Shown: piece after piece, positions 43,084 to 55,383 of the stretch | Layout: the number at the start of each line of letters is the position of its first letter | Numbering within the stretch: the first letter of the stretch is position 1 | Assembly (NCBI GenBank): GCA_020439505.1 | Contig: JAGQSO010000001.1 | Coordinates: 1 to 64,000, forward strand | DNA from: Acidimicrobiales bacterium | GTDB taxonomy: Bacteria; Actinomycetota; Acidimicrobiia; Acidimicrobiales; Iamiaceae | Reading direction: 5' to 3' | DNA length: 64,000 nucleotides | Translations under genes and position numbers: made by a program | The notes under the pieces: generated by a model | What the model was told of the DNA's origin: nothing | The model's database searches: none | The model's input: only the letters and a program-made list of their open reading frames with translations

Positions 43084-45561
43084 TCAGTCCTCGGCGTTGA
43101 GGACAGGAGCCACCGCGGCCACGCTGCGATCCCCTTCCACGTTCATGACCTTGACCCCGGTGGCGTCACGGCCCTGCGAGGAGATGTCGCGCACCGGCAT
43201 GCGGGTGACGACACCGTCGGAGGCGATGGCGAAGATCTCGTCGTCGAGACCGACCATGAACGCCGCGACCACGATCCCCTTCTTGGCGGTGAGCTTGATG
43301 CCGCGCACCCCCTGACCACCCCGGTTCTGGATGTTGAACTTGTCGAGCTGGGTGCGCTTGCCGTAGCCACCGTCGGTCACGATGAGTATGGCGGTGTCGT
43401 CGCGGGCCACGTCGCAGGACACGACCTCGTCGCCAGCCTTCAGCTTCATCCCCCGCACGCCGGCCGTGGACCGGCCCATGGGCCGTACGTCGTCCTGGGC
43501 GTAGCGGATGGTCATCCCGGTCCGGCTGACCATGAAGATCTCGTCGGAGTCGTTGACCGGGATCACCTTCACCAACTCGTCTCCGTCCCGGAGGTTGATG
43601 GCGATGAGACCGGCCCGCAGAGACGAGTCGTACTCGCTGAAACGGGTCTTCTTGACCTGGCCGTCGCGGGTGGCGAAGAACAGGTACTGGTTGGTCTCGT
43701 AGTCGCGGGTGTCGATGATCGCCCGGATCTGCTCGTCGGGTTGAAGCGGCAGCAGGTTGACGATGGCGGTACCGCGGGCAGTCCGATCCTTCATCGGGAT
43801 CTCGTGGGCCTTGAGCCGGTACACCCGTCCCAGGTTCGAGAAGAACAGGAGATAGGCGTGGGCCGTGGTGGTCAGGATGTGGACGATGTAGTCCTCGTCG
43901 CGGAGCTTGGCTCCCGCTACGCCTCGACCGCCTCGGCCCTGGCTCTTGAAGGTGTCCGCCGCCACGGTCTTGACGTAGCCGCGCGCCGACATGGTGACCA
44001 CGAGATCCTCGTCGTCGATCAGATCCTCTATGTCGATGTCGCCCACGTCGAAGGTGATCTTGGACTTGCGGTCCGAGGCGTGCTTGGCACGAACCTCGGC
44101 TAGCTCGTCCTTGATCACCTGGTGCAAGACGCTGCGATCGCTGAGGATTGCTTCCAGCTCGGCGATGGTGGCCCGAAGCTTCGCCATCTCCTCTTCGAGC
44201 TGGGCTCGGCCCAGTCGGGTGAGCCGGTGGAGCTGCATGTCGAGGATGTACTCGGCCTGAACCTCGGAGAACTCGAACGGTGCCGCCTGGAGAGCCGTGC
44301 GGGCGGCGTCCTTGTCGGCCGACGCCCTGATGGTGGCGATGATCTCGTCGATGAGATCGAGGGCCTTGAGCAGCCCCTCGACGATGTGGGCCCGTTCACG
44401 AGCCTTGCGGAGCCGGAACTCCGAGCGCCGGGTGATGACCTCCACCTGGTGCTCGATGTAGTGGAACAGGACCTCGCGGAGGTTCAGGGTTCGGGGTACC
44501 CCGTCGACGAGGGCCACGGTGTTGACCGCGAACGACGTCTGGAGCGGAGTGCGCTTGTAGAGGTTGTTGAGGATGATCAACGCTGGGGCGTCACGCTTGA
44601 GGGTGATGACGATGCGGGTCTGGCCGCCCGAGGACTCGTCGTTGGCATCCGCGATGCCCTCTATCTCGCGGGCCTGTACCAGCTCGCTGATCTTGGCGAG
44701 TACCGACCGGGGGCCCACCTGGTAGGGCAGCTCGGTGATGACGATGCGATCTCCGCCCCGCTTGGTCTCCTCGATCTCACAGACCGCCCGCATCCGGATC
44801 GAACCCCTCCCCGTCCGGTAGGCGTCGATGATCCCCGAGCGCCCCATCAACAGGGCGCCGGTGGGGAAGTCCGGGCCCTTCACGAAGTTCATGAGGTCGT
44901 CGGGCGTGGCGTCGGGGTTGTCCATGAGGTGGACGGTGGCGTCGATCACTTCGCCGAGGTTGTGGGGTGGGATGTTGGTGGCCATGCCCACCGCGATGCC
45001 CTGCCCTCCGTTGACCAACAGGTTCGGGATGCGGCTGGGCAGGACCGACGGTTCCTGGAACTCACCGGAGTAGTTGTCGACGAAGTCGACGGTCTCCTCG
45101 GCGATGTCCTGGAGCATCGACATGGCCAGGGGATCGAGGCGGCATTCGGTGTAGCGGGCCGCCGCCGGTCCGTCGTCGGGAGAACCGAAGTTGCCGTGGC
45201 CCGACACCAACGGATGCCGGAGCGAGTGGGGCTGGGCCATGCGCACCAGGGCGTCGTAGATGGCGCTGTCACCGTGAGGGTGGTACTTGCCCATCACCTC
45301 GCCGGTGACACGGGCGCACTTCATGAAGGGTCGGTCGGGCCGGGCACCGACGTCGTACATCCCCCACAAGATCCGGCGGTGCACCGGCTTGAGCCCGTCG
45401 CGCACGTCGGGAAGCGCCCGGGACACGATGACCGACATGGAGTAGTCGAGGAACGACCTCTCCATCTCCTCCTCGATCTCGATGGGCTCGATCAGACCGA
45501 AGGCGGTCACGGTCGGGTCGGAGCCTTCGTTGTCGGTGATGGGGGTGTCGTCATCGGGCAT
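43084..45561 (-). CDS. gyrA: DNA gyrase subunit A
   Basis: An 825-residue protein. The winged-helix/tower core has [20 protein letters not shown], the catalytic Tyr in AARYTECRL, and a quinolone region [17 protein letters not shown] with Ser and Asp at the resistance positions. The C-terminal beta-propeller blades include [10 protein letters not shown], close to the GyrA-box consensus. ATG at 45561. It follows gyrB by 49 bp, as in most Actinobacteria. Confidence 0.97.
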   Translation of the reverse strand: MPDDDTPITDNEGSDPTVTAFGLIEPIEIEEEMERSFLDYSMSVIVSRALPDVRDGLKPVHRRILWGMYDVGARPDRPFMKCARVTGEVMGKYHPHGDSAIYDALVRMAQPHSLRHPLVSGHGNFGSPDDGPAAARYTECRLDPLAMSMLQDIAEETVDFVDNYSGEFQEPSVLPSRIPNLLVNGGQGIAVGMATNIPPHNLGEVIDATVHLMDNPDATPDDLMNFVKGPDFPTGALLMGRSGIIDAYRTGRGSIRMRAVCEIEETKRGGDRIVITELPYQVGPRSVLAKISELVQAREIEGIADANDESSGGQTRIVITLKRDAPALIILNNLYKRTPLQTSFAVNTVALVDGVPRTLNLREVLFHYIEHQVEVITRRSEFRLRKARERAHIVEGLLKALDLIDEIIATIRASADKDAARTALQAAPFEFSEVQAEYILDMQLHRLTRLGRAQLEEEMAKLRATIAELEAILSDRSVLHQVIKDELAEVRAKHASDRKSKITFDVGDIDIEDLIDDEDLVVTMSARGYVKTVAADTFKSQGRGGRGVAGAKLRDEDYIVHILTTTAHAYLLFFSNLGRVYRLKAHEIPMKDRTARGTAIVNLLPLQPDEQIRAIIDTRDYETNQYLFFATRDGQVKKTRFSEYDSSLRAGLIAINLRDGDELVKVIPVNDSDEIFMVSRTGMTIRYAQDDVRPMGRSTAGVRGMKLKAGDEVVSCDVARDDTAILIVTDGGYGKRTQLDKFNIQNRGGQGVRGIKLTAKKGIVVAAFMVGLDDEIFAIASDGVVTRMPVRDISSQGRDATGVKVMNVEGDRSVAAVAPVLNAED

Positions 45562-45610
45562 TGCTGGTGAGCTTCCTCGGATCGGGGTGAGCGGGATGGG
45601 GCCGGGTCGG

Positions 45611-47867
<2,257 letters not shown>

Positions 47868-48203
47868 CTACTTCCGGCCGACGCGAACCGAAACCGATCT
47901 CACATCCTGGGACCCCAGCAGGTTCTCGAGCCGGGCGATGATCTCGGGCTCAGCCCACCGGAGATGGCTGGCCCAGGCCGGCCCGTCGGCCACCACCCGT
48001 AGACACCCGTCCTCGATGTTCACCGGATGCACGTGGGCGGCGACCTCCGAGCCGACGACGTCGTCCCACCGGTCGTGCACCAGTAACACGACGTCGGCCT
48101 TCGGGGCCCCCAGCCCGGCCATCACGACATCCAGTAGGTCCGACAGCGCCGCGGGGCCCTTACCCCCGTCTCGGGAAGATGACGGAAGCGGAGCCCATGA
48201 CAT
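47868..48203 (-). CDS. dciA: DUF721 protein, DciA-like helicase loader candidate
   Basis: About 111 residues. The C-terminal half (WDDVVGSEVAAHVHPVNI, DGCLRVVADGPAWASHLRW and an IIARLENLLG helix) is DUF721, the KH-like domain of DciA that loads DnaB in bacteria without DnaC. The N-terminus is disordered, as in the family. It lies between recF and gyrB, its usual actinobacterial position. ATG at 48203; a GTG at 48206 is equally possible. Confidence 0.82.
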   Translation of the reverse strand: MSWAPLPSSSRDGGKGPAALSDLLDVVMAGLGAPKADVVLLVHDRWDDVVGSEVAAHVHPVNIEDGCLRVVADGPAWASHLRWAEPEIIARLENLLGSQDVRSVSVRVGRK

Positions 48204-48234
48204 CACCCCATTCTCGCGACTTCTGCGCCGCCGG

Positions 48235-49314
48235 TCATCCCCGGGTCACCTGGGCCCCGGCCACCTTGAGTATGAGCCCTGGTTCGGTACCGGCCGGGAG
48301 TACCCCCGCGGTCGTCAGGATCGTCTGCCCGGGGGGTAGAGACCTCAAGAGGGCGTCACTCCGGTCCGGGTCCAACTCGGAGAAGACATCGTCGAGGATC
48401 AGCACCGGCGTCGACTCCGTGCGCGCCCGGACGACCTCGTGCGCGGCCAGCCTGAGCGCCAGGGCCAGCGACCTCTGTTCGCCCTGGGAAGCATGGGTGC
48501 GGGCCGGGAGACCGTTGAGGGTCAACTCGAGATCGTCACGATGGGGGCCCACGGTCGACACACCTCGCCGGAGATCGTCGCGACGAGCAGCGGCAAGGGC
48601 CGCCGCCAGACCGCCCTGCATCCAGGTGGGTTCGTAGACGGCCGACACCGGTGACGGGGTCCTGGCCAGCCGACCGTAGGAATCCGAGAGCACCGGAGCC
48701 ATCGCCTCCACCAGACGTCCCCGGGCCGCGGCCAGAGCCTCACCCGCCTCGGCGAGTTTGGCATCGAACACGTCGAGGGTGGTCTCGAGTTCGGCGTTGA
48801 GTCGTCCACCGGCCTGCTTGAGCAGGGCGCCCCGCTGCCTCAGGATTCGATCCAGGTCACTTCGTTGCTGGTCGTGCCGAGGATGCAGGCTCACCAGCAC
48901 GTCGTCGAGCAGGTTGCGGCGCTCCCCCGGCGAGCCCTTGACCAACACCAGGTCATCGGGTGAGAACACCGATACCCGCAAGGCCCCCAGCAGGTCGCGT
49001 GCACGTCGGAGGGGCTGACGGTTCAGTTGAGTGCGGTTCCTGCCGTTGGCGACCAACTCGGCTTCCAACAACAACTGACGCCCTTCACGTTCGGCTTCGG
49101 CTCGAACGATGGCCCGTGGTGTCCCCGATCTGACCAGGGCCTCTCCCGGTGCGCCCCGGAACGAACTCAGGGTGGCCAAGTACGCCACCGCCTCGACCAG
49201 GTTCGTCTTGCCCTGTCCGTTGGCGCCGATGACCGCGGTGAGGCCAGCGTCAAAGGTGACGTCGACCTCCTGGTAGCAGCGGAAGTCAGCCAACCACAGT
49301 CGGTTGATCTTCAA
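48235..49314 (-). CDS. recF: DNA replication and repair protein RecF
   Basis: A 359-residue SMC-like ATPase. Walker A is GANGQGKTN (about residue 30), the signature segment is THASQGEQRSLALALRL, and Walker B is VLILDDVFSELD. It helps load RecA at gaps with RecO and RecR. It starts with TTG at 49314, 60 bp after dnaN, in the classical dnaA-dnaN-recF order. The dciA gene follows. Confidence 0.95.
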   Translation of the reverse strand: MKINRLWLADFRCYQEVDVTFDAGLTAVIGANGQGKTNLVEAVAYLATLSSFRGAPGEALVRSGTPRAIVRAEAEREGRQLLLEAELVANGRNRTQLNRQPLRRARDLLGALRVSVFSPDDLVLVKGSPGERRNLLDDVLVSLHPRHDQQRSDLDRILRQRGALLKQAGGRLNAELETTLDVFDAKLAEAGEALAAARGRLVEAMAPVLSDSYGRLARTPSPVSAVYEPTWMQGGLAAALAAARRDDLRRGVSTVGPHRDDLELTLNGLPARTHASQGEQRSLALALRLAAHEVVRARTESTPVLILDDVFSELDPDRSDALLRSLPPGQTILTTAGVLPAGTEPGLILKVAGAQVTRG

Positions 49315-49374
49315 GCCCTGCTCCTGTCGATCACAGAACGCCTAGGACGCCCAGCGGATCGGTCCGCTCGGCCC

Positions 49375-50472
49375 TCAGGAGACCCGGACCGGCATCAACA
49401 GGTAGAGGAACTCCTCGGCACCCTCGGCGCGGATGACCGCTGGCTTCTGCGCGTCCACGGTGTGAAGGGTGATCTCGTCGCCCGGGGAAACCTCGACCCC
49501 ACTCAGAAGGAAGTCGGGGTTGAAGGCGACCGTCAGTTCATCGCCGGAATACCGAGCGTCGAGTTGCTCGTTGGCCTGGCCCACGTCCTGGGTGATGGCG
49601 ACGAGTTCCAGACCGTCGTCGTTCATCACCAGCCGTACCGGCGTGTTGGGCTCCCGGGCCATCAACTTCACCCGGCGAACGGCCTCGACCAGCGCCTCAC
49701 GCCCGACGGTCAACTGATTGGGATGACTGGCCGGGATGAGACCCCGGTAGTTGGGGAACTCGCCCTCGATGAGGCGGGTGGTCAGGCGCAAGGATCCAAC
49801 CTCGAAGGAGGCCTCCCTCTCACCCAGACGCAGGGTGATCTCGTCATCGCTTCCCAGCAACCGTTCAAGCTCACGCAACGCCCGTGACGGGACCAGAACG
49901 CTCTGACCGTCGCTCATCACCGTCGTACCGGGGATGTCGCGGACCGCCAACCGGTATGAGTCCGTCGCCACAAGTCGAAGGCCTCCCTCCTCGGCAGCGA
50001 GAAGAACACCGGTGAGGATGGGCCGGGCATCGTCCGCGCTGGCGGCGGGAACCACCTGGTGCAGCGCTCCGGCGAACTCCTTGCCCGAGATCGTCACCGC
50101 GTCGTCGGCCGGCATCGCCAGGCGGGGGAATTCATCGGCGGGCAGGAGACGCAGCGACGACTCGAACCGACCAGCGGTGATCGTCGCCTCCTCGCCTTCG
50201 CAAGTGACCTCGACTCGGGGGTCGCCGAGCGACTTGACGACATCGAGGATGATCTTGGACGGAAGGACGGCCACGCCGTCACCTTCACCGGCAACCTCGA
50301 GTCGGGTCTCGATGGTCAACTCGAGGTCACTACCGGTGAGCTTGAGCTCGTTTCCCTTCAGTTCGGCTCGGAGACCGGCGAGGACGGGGAGTGCGCCGCC
50401 ACGGTTTGCGACTGCACGGCCAGCGGCACCGAGGGCCTCGACAAGTCGGTCACGCTCACAACGGAACTTCAC
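49375..50472 (-). CDS. dnaN: DNA polymerase III beta sliding clamp
   Basis: A 365-residue three-domain clamp: MKFRCERDRLVEAL start, LTGSDLELTIE, ATDSYRLAVRD in the second domain, and the final EEFLYLLMPVRVS tail. GTG at 50472 gives the usual N-terminus. It follows dnaA with a 337-bp gap that contains DnaA boxes. Confidence 0.97.
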   Translation of the reverse strand: MKFRCERDRLVEALGAAGRAVANRGGALPVLAGLRAELKGNELKLTGSDLELTIETRLEVAGEGDGVAVLPSKIILDVVKSLGDPRVEVTCEGEEATITAGRFESSLRLLPADEFPRLAMPADDAVTISGKEFAGALHQVVPAASADDARPILTGVLLAAEEGGLRLVATDSYRLAVRDIPGTTVMSDGQSVLVPSRALRELERLLGSDDEITLRLGEREASFEVGSLRLTTRLIEGEFPNYRGLIPASHPNQLTVGREALVEAVRRVKLMAREPNTPVRLVMNDDGLELVAITQDVGQANEQLDARYSGDELTVAFNPDFLLSGVEVSPGDEITLHTVDAQKPAVIRAEGAEEFLYLLMPVRVS

Positions 50473-50809
50473 GTGGACTACTCACTTTCTCCGGAGATTG
50501 CGTGTATCAGATACAGAGGTGGTTGTAGGGGGTGTGGATTGTGGACGACGGTCCAAAACCGCAGGTCATGGTGGGCGCGGAATGGCTTACCGATTTCCCC
50601 AGCGTTCCACAGCAGGTCCGAGCCGAAGGTGATGGGGTGGGAAACGACGCTTGCCGGTCCCCAGCGGGTCCACCTGGGATGCACCGATCCGGTGCAATTA
50701 TCAACACCCCGAGCCGGTGATTACCAGCCGGTACCCCCAGCTGGCTGTGGACAACGGTGGACAAGTGATGTGACGCAGGCCACCTGATTCCAGCATGTTT
50801 CATGGTGTC
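50473..50809. other. Probable oriC region between dnaN and dnaA
   Basis: The dnaA-dnaN gap is the usual actinobacterial origin position. A perfect DnaA box (TGTGGACAA, 50746-50754), a near match 10 bp away (GGTGGACAA, 50756-50764) and a third at 50540-50548 (TGTGGACGA) are present. No coding frame is convincing here. A short AT-rich stretch (ATTATCAACACC near 50697) could be a melting element. Confidence 0.6.
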
Positions 50810-52216
50810 TCAGGTTCCCTTGCGAATCTGTTGCACCAGTTCTGTGACCTGGTCGTAGATCTGTCGGCGCTCACGCATCAAGGCCTTGATCTTCTCGACC
50901 GCGTGGATGACCGTCGTGTGGTCCCGTCCCCCGAACTCCTTGGCGATCGAGGGGTAAGAGAGGTCGGTCAGTTCGCGGAACACGTACATCGCGATCTGGC
51001 GGGCGGTGACCAGGGGGCGTTGGCGGCTCTTCCCCTTGAGCTCGTCGACGGTGAAATCGAACATGGCGGCGGTCGCCTCGAGGATCACCTGAGGTGTGAT
51101 CGGACGGGGTTGACGGTCCCCGAGGATGTCCTGGAGGTGACGCTCCGCCTTCTCGAGGGTCAGGGGCTCCTTGTCGAGGTTGGCCAGCGCCGACACACGG
51201 TTGAGAGCACCTTCGAGCTCACGGATGTTGTCGGTGATGTTGGTGGCGATGAACTCCAACACATCGTCGGGGATCGGGACCTTTTCGCGCTCGGCCTTCT
51301 TGCGGATGATGGCGAGCCGGGTCTCGAGGTCCGGGGGCTGGATGTCGGTGGTGAGACCCATCATGAACCGGCTCCTGAGCCGGTTCTCCAGAGTCGAGAT
51401 CGCGTCGGGAGGACGGTCGGAGGAAAGGACCAGTTGGCGACCGCCGCCGTGGAGGGAGTTGAAGGTGTGGAAGAACTCCTCCTGGGTTTCCTTTCTGTTC
51501 TCCAAGAACTGGATGTCGTCCACCAAGAGGACGTCCACGTCGCGGTAGCGGCGTTTGAACTCGGCCGAGGTCTTGTGCCGGATCGACTCGATGAACTGGT
51601 TCAGGAACTCCTCGCTGGTCACGTACCGGACGACGTAGTCGGGATACATCTCTTCGACGTAGTGACGGATGGCGTGAAGGAGGTGGGTCTTTCCGAGTCC
51701 AGCGTCGCCGTAGATGAACAAGGGGTTGTAGGAACGCCCCGGTGTCTCGGCCACGGCGAGGGCCGCGGCGTGCGCGAACCGGTTCGACGGGCCGATGACG
51801 AATGCCTCGAAGGTGAGGCGGTTGTCCTCCACCGGTGATGGAGCCCGGGTCACGCCTCCCAACGCGGCATCGCTCAGTTCGGGCGAGACGGTCTCCGGGG
51901 CCGAGCCGAGGAGCGCGTCGAGCGGATCCTCGAAGGTGGCGGGTACGGCTGCTCCGGGCAGTACCGCCAACTCGATGGTGAGCCCCTCACCGAAGGCATG
52001 CCGGGCGATGTCCTCTACCAACGAGAGGTACCGGGTCTCCACCCGGTCCTTGACCACCGCGGATGGAACCGCGAGGCGCAGGACGGATCCCTCGAGATCC
52101 AAGGCGGCGACGTCCTGAAACGTCGAGCGCCAGACGGCCTCACTCACCTGCCCCTGCAGAGACGCCTGACAAGTTGTCCACAGATCCTGTAGGTCTAGTG
52201 CCACCTCGTGGACCAT
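50810..52216 (-). CDS. dnaA: Chromosomal replication initiator DnaA
   Basis: A 468-residue protein. Domain I is at the start; the AAA+ domain has Walker A GDAGLGKTH and Walker B VDVLLVDDIQFL; the C-terminal domain IV has GGRDHTTVIHAVEKIK, the DnaA box-binding signature. ATG at 52216 has AGGAGGG close by (1 nt spacing); a GTG at 52204 is the alternative. The gene opens the dnaA-dnaN-recF block and is divergent from rpmH. Confidence 0.95.
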   Translation of the reverse strand: MVHEVALDLQDLWTTCQASLQGQVSEAVWRSTFQDVAALDLEGSVLRLAVPSAVVKDRVETRYLSLVEDIARHAFGEGLTIELAVLPGAAVPATFEDPLDALLGSAPETVSPELSDAALGGVTRAPSPVEDNRLTFEAFVIGPSNRFAHAAALAVAETPGRSYNPLFIYGDAGLGKTHLLHAIRHYVEEMYPDYVVRYVTSEEFLNQFIESIRHKTSAEFKRRYRDVDVLLVDDIQFLENRKETQEEFFHTFNSLHGGGRQLVLSSDRPPDAISTLENRLRSRFMMGLTTDIQPPDLETRLAIIRKKAEREKVPIPDDVLEFIATNITDNIRELEGALNRVSALANLDKEPLTLEKAERHLQDILGDRQPRPITPQVILEATAAMFDFTVDELKGKSRQRPLVTARQIAMYVFRELTDLSYPSIAKEFGGRDHTTVIHAVEKIKALMRERRQIYDQVTELVQQIRKGT

Positions 52217-52262
52217 CCCTCCTGGTTGCCACGTCCACAACTCGTCCACATTCTGTGGAAAA
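52174..52262. promoter_or_regulatory. DnaA-box cluster at the 5' end of dnaA
   Basis: TTGTCCACA is at 52174-52182 (perfect, within the first codons of dnaA), TCGTCCACA at 52242-52250, ACGTCCACA at 52231-52239, and TGTGGAAAA (minus) at 52254-52262. Such boxes upstream of dnaA mediate autoregulation and may form part of a bipartite origin. Confidence 0.7.
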
Positions 52263-52623
52263 GCAAGAGACAGACGGCGATGTGGCGGACATCGTCGTCT
52301 TGGTCGAGGTTCTTATGGCTCTGCCTAGGCAGAGCCAGCTGGAGTGCGGACCGTAGCACCCCGAAATGACAGGGGGAGCAAGGGGGCAAGAAGCATGGTT
52401 CTACCTGCGGATTCGACTCCGTCGACCAGGACTGGACTTGTCGTGACGGCGTGGTAGCCGTGGCTGGCTGGGCCTCCGGTTGCCCGGTGCCCGGTGCGCG
52501 GCGTAGCGTTGTAAGACGTTTCGCAAGCTCGGGCTATCTCCGCGCCTGCGAACCCCTATCAGCCGGTGTCACGTCTGACACCAGGCCGGGCGCCGCCGCT
52601 TGGCCACGAGGAGGACCTCCGAC
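52263..52623. other. dnaA-rpmH divergent promoter region
   Basis: This 361-bp region between divergent dnaA and rpmH must hold both promoters. Besides the palindrome at 52316-52337 and the DnaA boxes at its left edge, I see no coding frame. The rpmH Shine-Dalgarno is GAGGAGGACC near 52608-52618. Confidence 0.5.
52316..52337. repeat. 22-bp perfect palindrome upstream of dnaA
   Basis: The first half TGGCTCTGCCT (52316-52326) is followed without spacer by its exact reverse complement AGGCAGAGCCA (52327-52337). It lies about 100 bp upstream of dnaA. It may be an operator, or a transcription terminator for an unidentified unit. Confidence 0.6.
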
Positions 52624-52758
52624 GTGAAAAGAACCTTCCAGCCCAACGTGCGCAAGCGGGCCAAGAACCATGGCTTCAGGAGCCGCATGTCAACCCGTGG
52701 TGGACGCGCCATCTTGCGCAACCGCCGCCTCAAGGGCAGGGCCAAGCTGTCGGCCTGA
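52624..52758 (+). CDS. rpmH: Ribosomal protein bL34
   Basis: A 44-residue basic protein starting [20 protein letters not shown] and ending in GRAKLSA, the L34 signature. GTG at 52624 follows GAGGAGGACC. Its end overlaps the start region of rnpA. Confidence 0.95.
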   Translation: MKRTFQPNVRKRAKNHGFRSRMSTRGGRAILRNRRLKGRAKLSA

Positions 52759-53105
52759 TCGGATCCATTCGGGATCGTCGGACCTTTCAAGCCCTTCGAC
52801 GTCACGGGCAACGTGTCCGGTTCGGTCCGCTGTCGGCGGTCTACCTACCGGGACCGGCCGATGTCGAGCCCAGGACGCGGGTCGCTTTTGCCATCACCCG
52901 GAAGGTTGGAACGGCCGTGGTGCGCAACCGTCTCAGGAGACGGGTCCGCGCCGTCCTCGAGGAATCCGCTTCCCGGCTCCCCCCCGGTGCGCTGCTGGTG
53001 TCGCTCAGCCCAGGAGCGGTGGAGCGCAGTCCAGCCCAATTGAGAGATGATGTGACCAGTTTGCTGAACAGCCTGGATCGCCAGCTCCACGGAGCGGCGC
53101 GGTGA
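52755..53105 (+). CDS. rnpA: Ribonuclease P protein component
   Basis: About 116 residues. The family pieces are [37 protein letters not shown] (the RNR motif) and a C-terminal amphipathic segment. It binds RNase P RNA. The start is unclear: a CTG at 52755 overlaps the rpmH stop and would give LIGSIRDRR; no ATG or GTG fits the family N-terminus. It is coupled to yidD by a GTGA overlap. Confidence 0.85.
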   Translation: MIGSIRDRRTFQALRRHGQRVRFGPLSAVYLPGPADVEPRTRVAFAITRKVGTAVVRNRLRRRVRAVLEESASRLPPGALLVSLSPGAVERSPAQLRDDVTSLLNSLDRQLHGAAR

Positions 53106-53398
53106 CTTTCTTCACCCGCGTCCTGCGTTCCCTGGTCGTCGGATACCAGACGGTTCGTGCCGGACGTCCGTCGCCGTGCCGGTTCATCCCTTCCTGTTCG
53201 GCCTATGCGGTGGAGGCCCTCGAGGTACACGGTGCGGCCAGGGGATCGTGGCTGGCGGTCCGCCGGGTCTGCCGATGCCACCCCTGGGGAGGGCACGGTT
53301 GGGACCCGGTTCCAGAAACTCCAGACCGACAGCCCGAAGCGGCCCGTGGTCACGGACGCGATAACCCCGACCATCTCCTGGAACGGACTGTTGCCTGA
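53102..53398 (+). CDS. yidD: Membrane protein insertion efficiency factor YidD
   Basis: A 98-residue protein: [36 protein letters not shown] and [20 protein letters not shown] with conserved Cys residues, matching YidD. GTG at 53102 overlaps rnpA. It helps YidC insert membrane proteins. Confidence 0.93.
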   Translation: MTFFTRVLRSLVVGYQTVRAGRPSPCRFIPSCSAYAVEALEVHGAARGSWLAVRRVCRCHPWGGHGWDPVPETPDRQPEAARGHGRDNPDHLLERTVA

Positions 53399-54474
53399 TG
53401 TACAACGTCATCGCCAGACCACTGCAGTTCTACTACGAGTTGTGGCCCAGCTATGCCGGCGCTATCACCCTGCTCACGTTGACGGTGATGTTGGTGCTCC
53501 TGCCCCTGACGCTCAAGGGCACCCGCTCGATGCTGGCGATGCAAAAGCTCCAGCCCGAGCTGAAAAAGCTGCAGAACAAGCACCGCGACGATCGGCAGAA
53601 GCTGAACGAGGAGGTGATGAAGTTCTACAAGGAGAACAACATCAACCCCCTGTCGGGGTGCATGCCTCTGCTCCTTCAGATGCCGATCTTCATCATCCTC
53701 TACCGGACGTTGCACGACCTGTTGTGGAGGGCATCGTCAGGGTTTGACCTGGGCGCGGCTGCGGCTCGCGCTGCCAACGGAGTGAATGGCGGCGCCTGGG
53801 AACGGTACGGGAACTTCGAACCCAAGCACCTCGACGCCTCATCTCAGCTCTACCAAGATCTGACCAGGACCAACGAGATGTCCTCGCTAGGTATGAACCT
53901 GGCCCAGTCAGCTCAGCAGGCGCTGGGCGATGGAATCGCCAAAGCCGCGCCCTACATCGTCCTGGTGATGGCGGTGGCCGCCACCAGCTACTACCAGCAA
54001 CGCCAGATCGCCGGCCGTCCCGGTGCCGCGCAGGTCAACCCACAGCAGCAGATGCTGCTCAAGGTGATGCCGGTGTTTTTCGCCTTCATCTCGTTGACCC
54101 TGCCAGCCGGTCTCGTCGTCTACTTCCTGGTGTCCAACCTGTTCCGCATCGGGCAACAGGCTCTGATCACCCGCACGATGTACAAAGACCATCCCGACTC
54201 GTCGCCCATCGACACCACCGCTACTGACGAAACGTCAGCTAAATCTGGGGGTGGAATCTTCTCGATGATCAAGGAGCAGGCCAACGCCAGCGCCAAGGCC
54301 CGCGAGGACGTCCAGAAGGCGAAAACGAAAGAACTGACCGACGGCGGATCCAAGTCGACGACCAAGCAGTCCTCGACCGAACCAGGCAGTGGCAGCGCCG
54401 GCAAGGCAGGTGCACCGAGCAGGTCCGCCCCGTCTCAGGCCAATCGCTCCAAAGCCAAGAAGAAGCGCAGGTGA
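53398..54474 (+). CDS. yidC: Membrane protein insertase YidC
   Basis: A 358-residue protein, shorter than proteobacterial YidC because it lacks the large periplasmic domain. It has about 5 membrane segments, a conserved NPLSGCMPLLLQMPIFIILY stretch, and LPAGLVVYFLVSNLFRIGQQ. The last 90 residues are a Lys/Ser-rich cytosolic tail that could bind ribosomes. ATG at 53398 overlaps the yidD stop (TGATG). Confidence 0.94.
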   Translation: MYNVIARPLQFYYELWPSYAGAITLLTLTVMLVLLPLTLKGTRSMLAMQKLQPELKKLQNKHRDDRQKLNEEVMKFYKENNINPLSGCMPLLLQMPIFIILYRTLHDLLWRASSGFDLGAAAARAANGVNGGAWERYGNFEPKHLDASSQLYQDLTRTNEMSSLGMNLAQSAQQALGDGIAKAAPYIVLVMAVAATSYYQQRQIAGRPGAAQVNPQQQMLLKVMPVFFAFISLTLPAGLVVYFLVSNLFRIGQQALITRTMYKDHPDSSPIDTTATDETSAKSGGGIFSMIKEQANASAKAREDVQKAKTKELTDGGSKSTTKQSSTEPGSGSAGKAGAPSRSAPSQANRSKAKKKRR

Positions 54475-54480
54475 TTTCCA

Positions 54481-55383
54481 ATGCAGTGGGTTGAGACCAC
54501 AGGCCGGACGATCGAGGATGCCAAAGAGGCTGCGCTCGACCAACTCGGCATCGATGAATCAGAGGCCGAGTTCGAGATCCTCGAGGAACCTAAGACCGGC
54601 CTGTTCGGGCGGGTTCGTTCCGAAGCACGGGTACGTGCCCGGGTAGTCCCCAAGTCGCCTCGACCAAAGCCGGAACGCCGGACCCGCAAGCCTCGTTCGG
54701 GTCGTGACGACGGTGACAACGCTCGGGGCTCCAAACCGCCAGCAGAGCGGTCCGGTGGAACCAGCCCCTCATCCGCCGGCGGGGCGGGAAAGCCTCAGGG
54801 CGATCGCGGCGGTCGAGGCCGCTCCAAGCCGTCGAGCGCTACGAACCGATCGAACGACGATAAATCAAGCCAGGAAGGTAAGCAGATGAGTGATGAGATT
54901 GTTCCGATCGGCCGGCAGGCAGACGTCATCACCGCGTTTCTGGTTGGACTTCTCGATTCACTCGGTATCGAAGGTCAGGTGAACCGGACCCAAGTGGACG
55001 ACGAGACGATCGAGCTCGATGTCGTTTCGGACAACTCGGATCTGGGACTCCTGATCGGACCCAAGGGACAGACCCTCAGCTCGGTCCATGAGCTGTCACG
55101 AGCGGTACTCCAGCGCCAGGAACCGGGCCAGCACGTCGGACGCGTTCGCATCGACATCGGCAGCTACCGCCAGCGGCGGCGGGAAGCCTTGGCCCGGTTC
55201 GTACGGGATCAGGCTGCCGCGGTCGTGGAGTCTGGTGTTAGCCGTGCCCTCGAGCCGATGAACGCCGTTGACCGCAAGGTGGTTCATGACACCGTGAACG
55301 AGATCGATGGCGTGTCCACGATCTCCGAGGGCCAGGATCCCGGTCGTCGAGTGGTGATCGTGCCGTCCGCTTCCGCGGAGTGA
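54481..55383 (+). CDS. jag: Jag/KhpB-like RNA-binding protein (Jag-N, KH, R3H)
   Basis: A 300-residue protein. Jag_N (residues about 1-50, EEPKTGLFGRV), a low-complexity linker of about 80 residues, a KH domain with the GPKGQTLSSVHEL segment, and a C-terminal R3H (RRREALARFVRDQA, then EPMNAVDRKVVHDTV). It binds RNA with KhpA. ATG at 54481, 6 bp after yidC. Confidence 0.92.
   Translation: MQWVETTGRTIEDAKEAALDQLGIDESEAEFEILEEPKTGLFGRVRSEARVRARVVPKSPRPKPERRTRKPRSGRDDGDNARGSKPPAERSGGTSPSSAGGAGKPQGDRGGRGRSKPSSATNRSNDDKSSQEGKQMSDEIVPIGRQADVITAFLVGLLDSLGIEGQVNRTQVDDETIELDVVSDNSDLGLLIGPKGQTLSSVHELSRAVLQRQEPGQHVGRVRIDIGSYRQRRREALARFVRDQAAAVVESGVSRALEPMNAVDRKVVHDTVNEIDGVSTISEGQDPGRRVVIVPSASAE

Noticed and set aside
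44122-45570. Long plus-strand frame opposite gyrA
   Set aside because: It arises from the GC-rich third codon positions of gyrA and shows no domain features.
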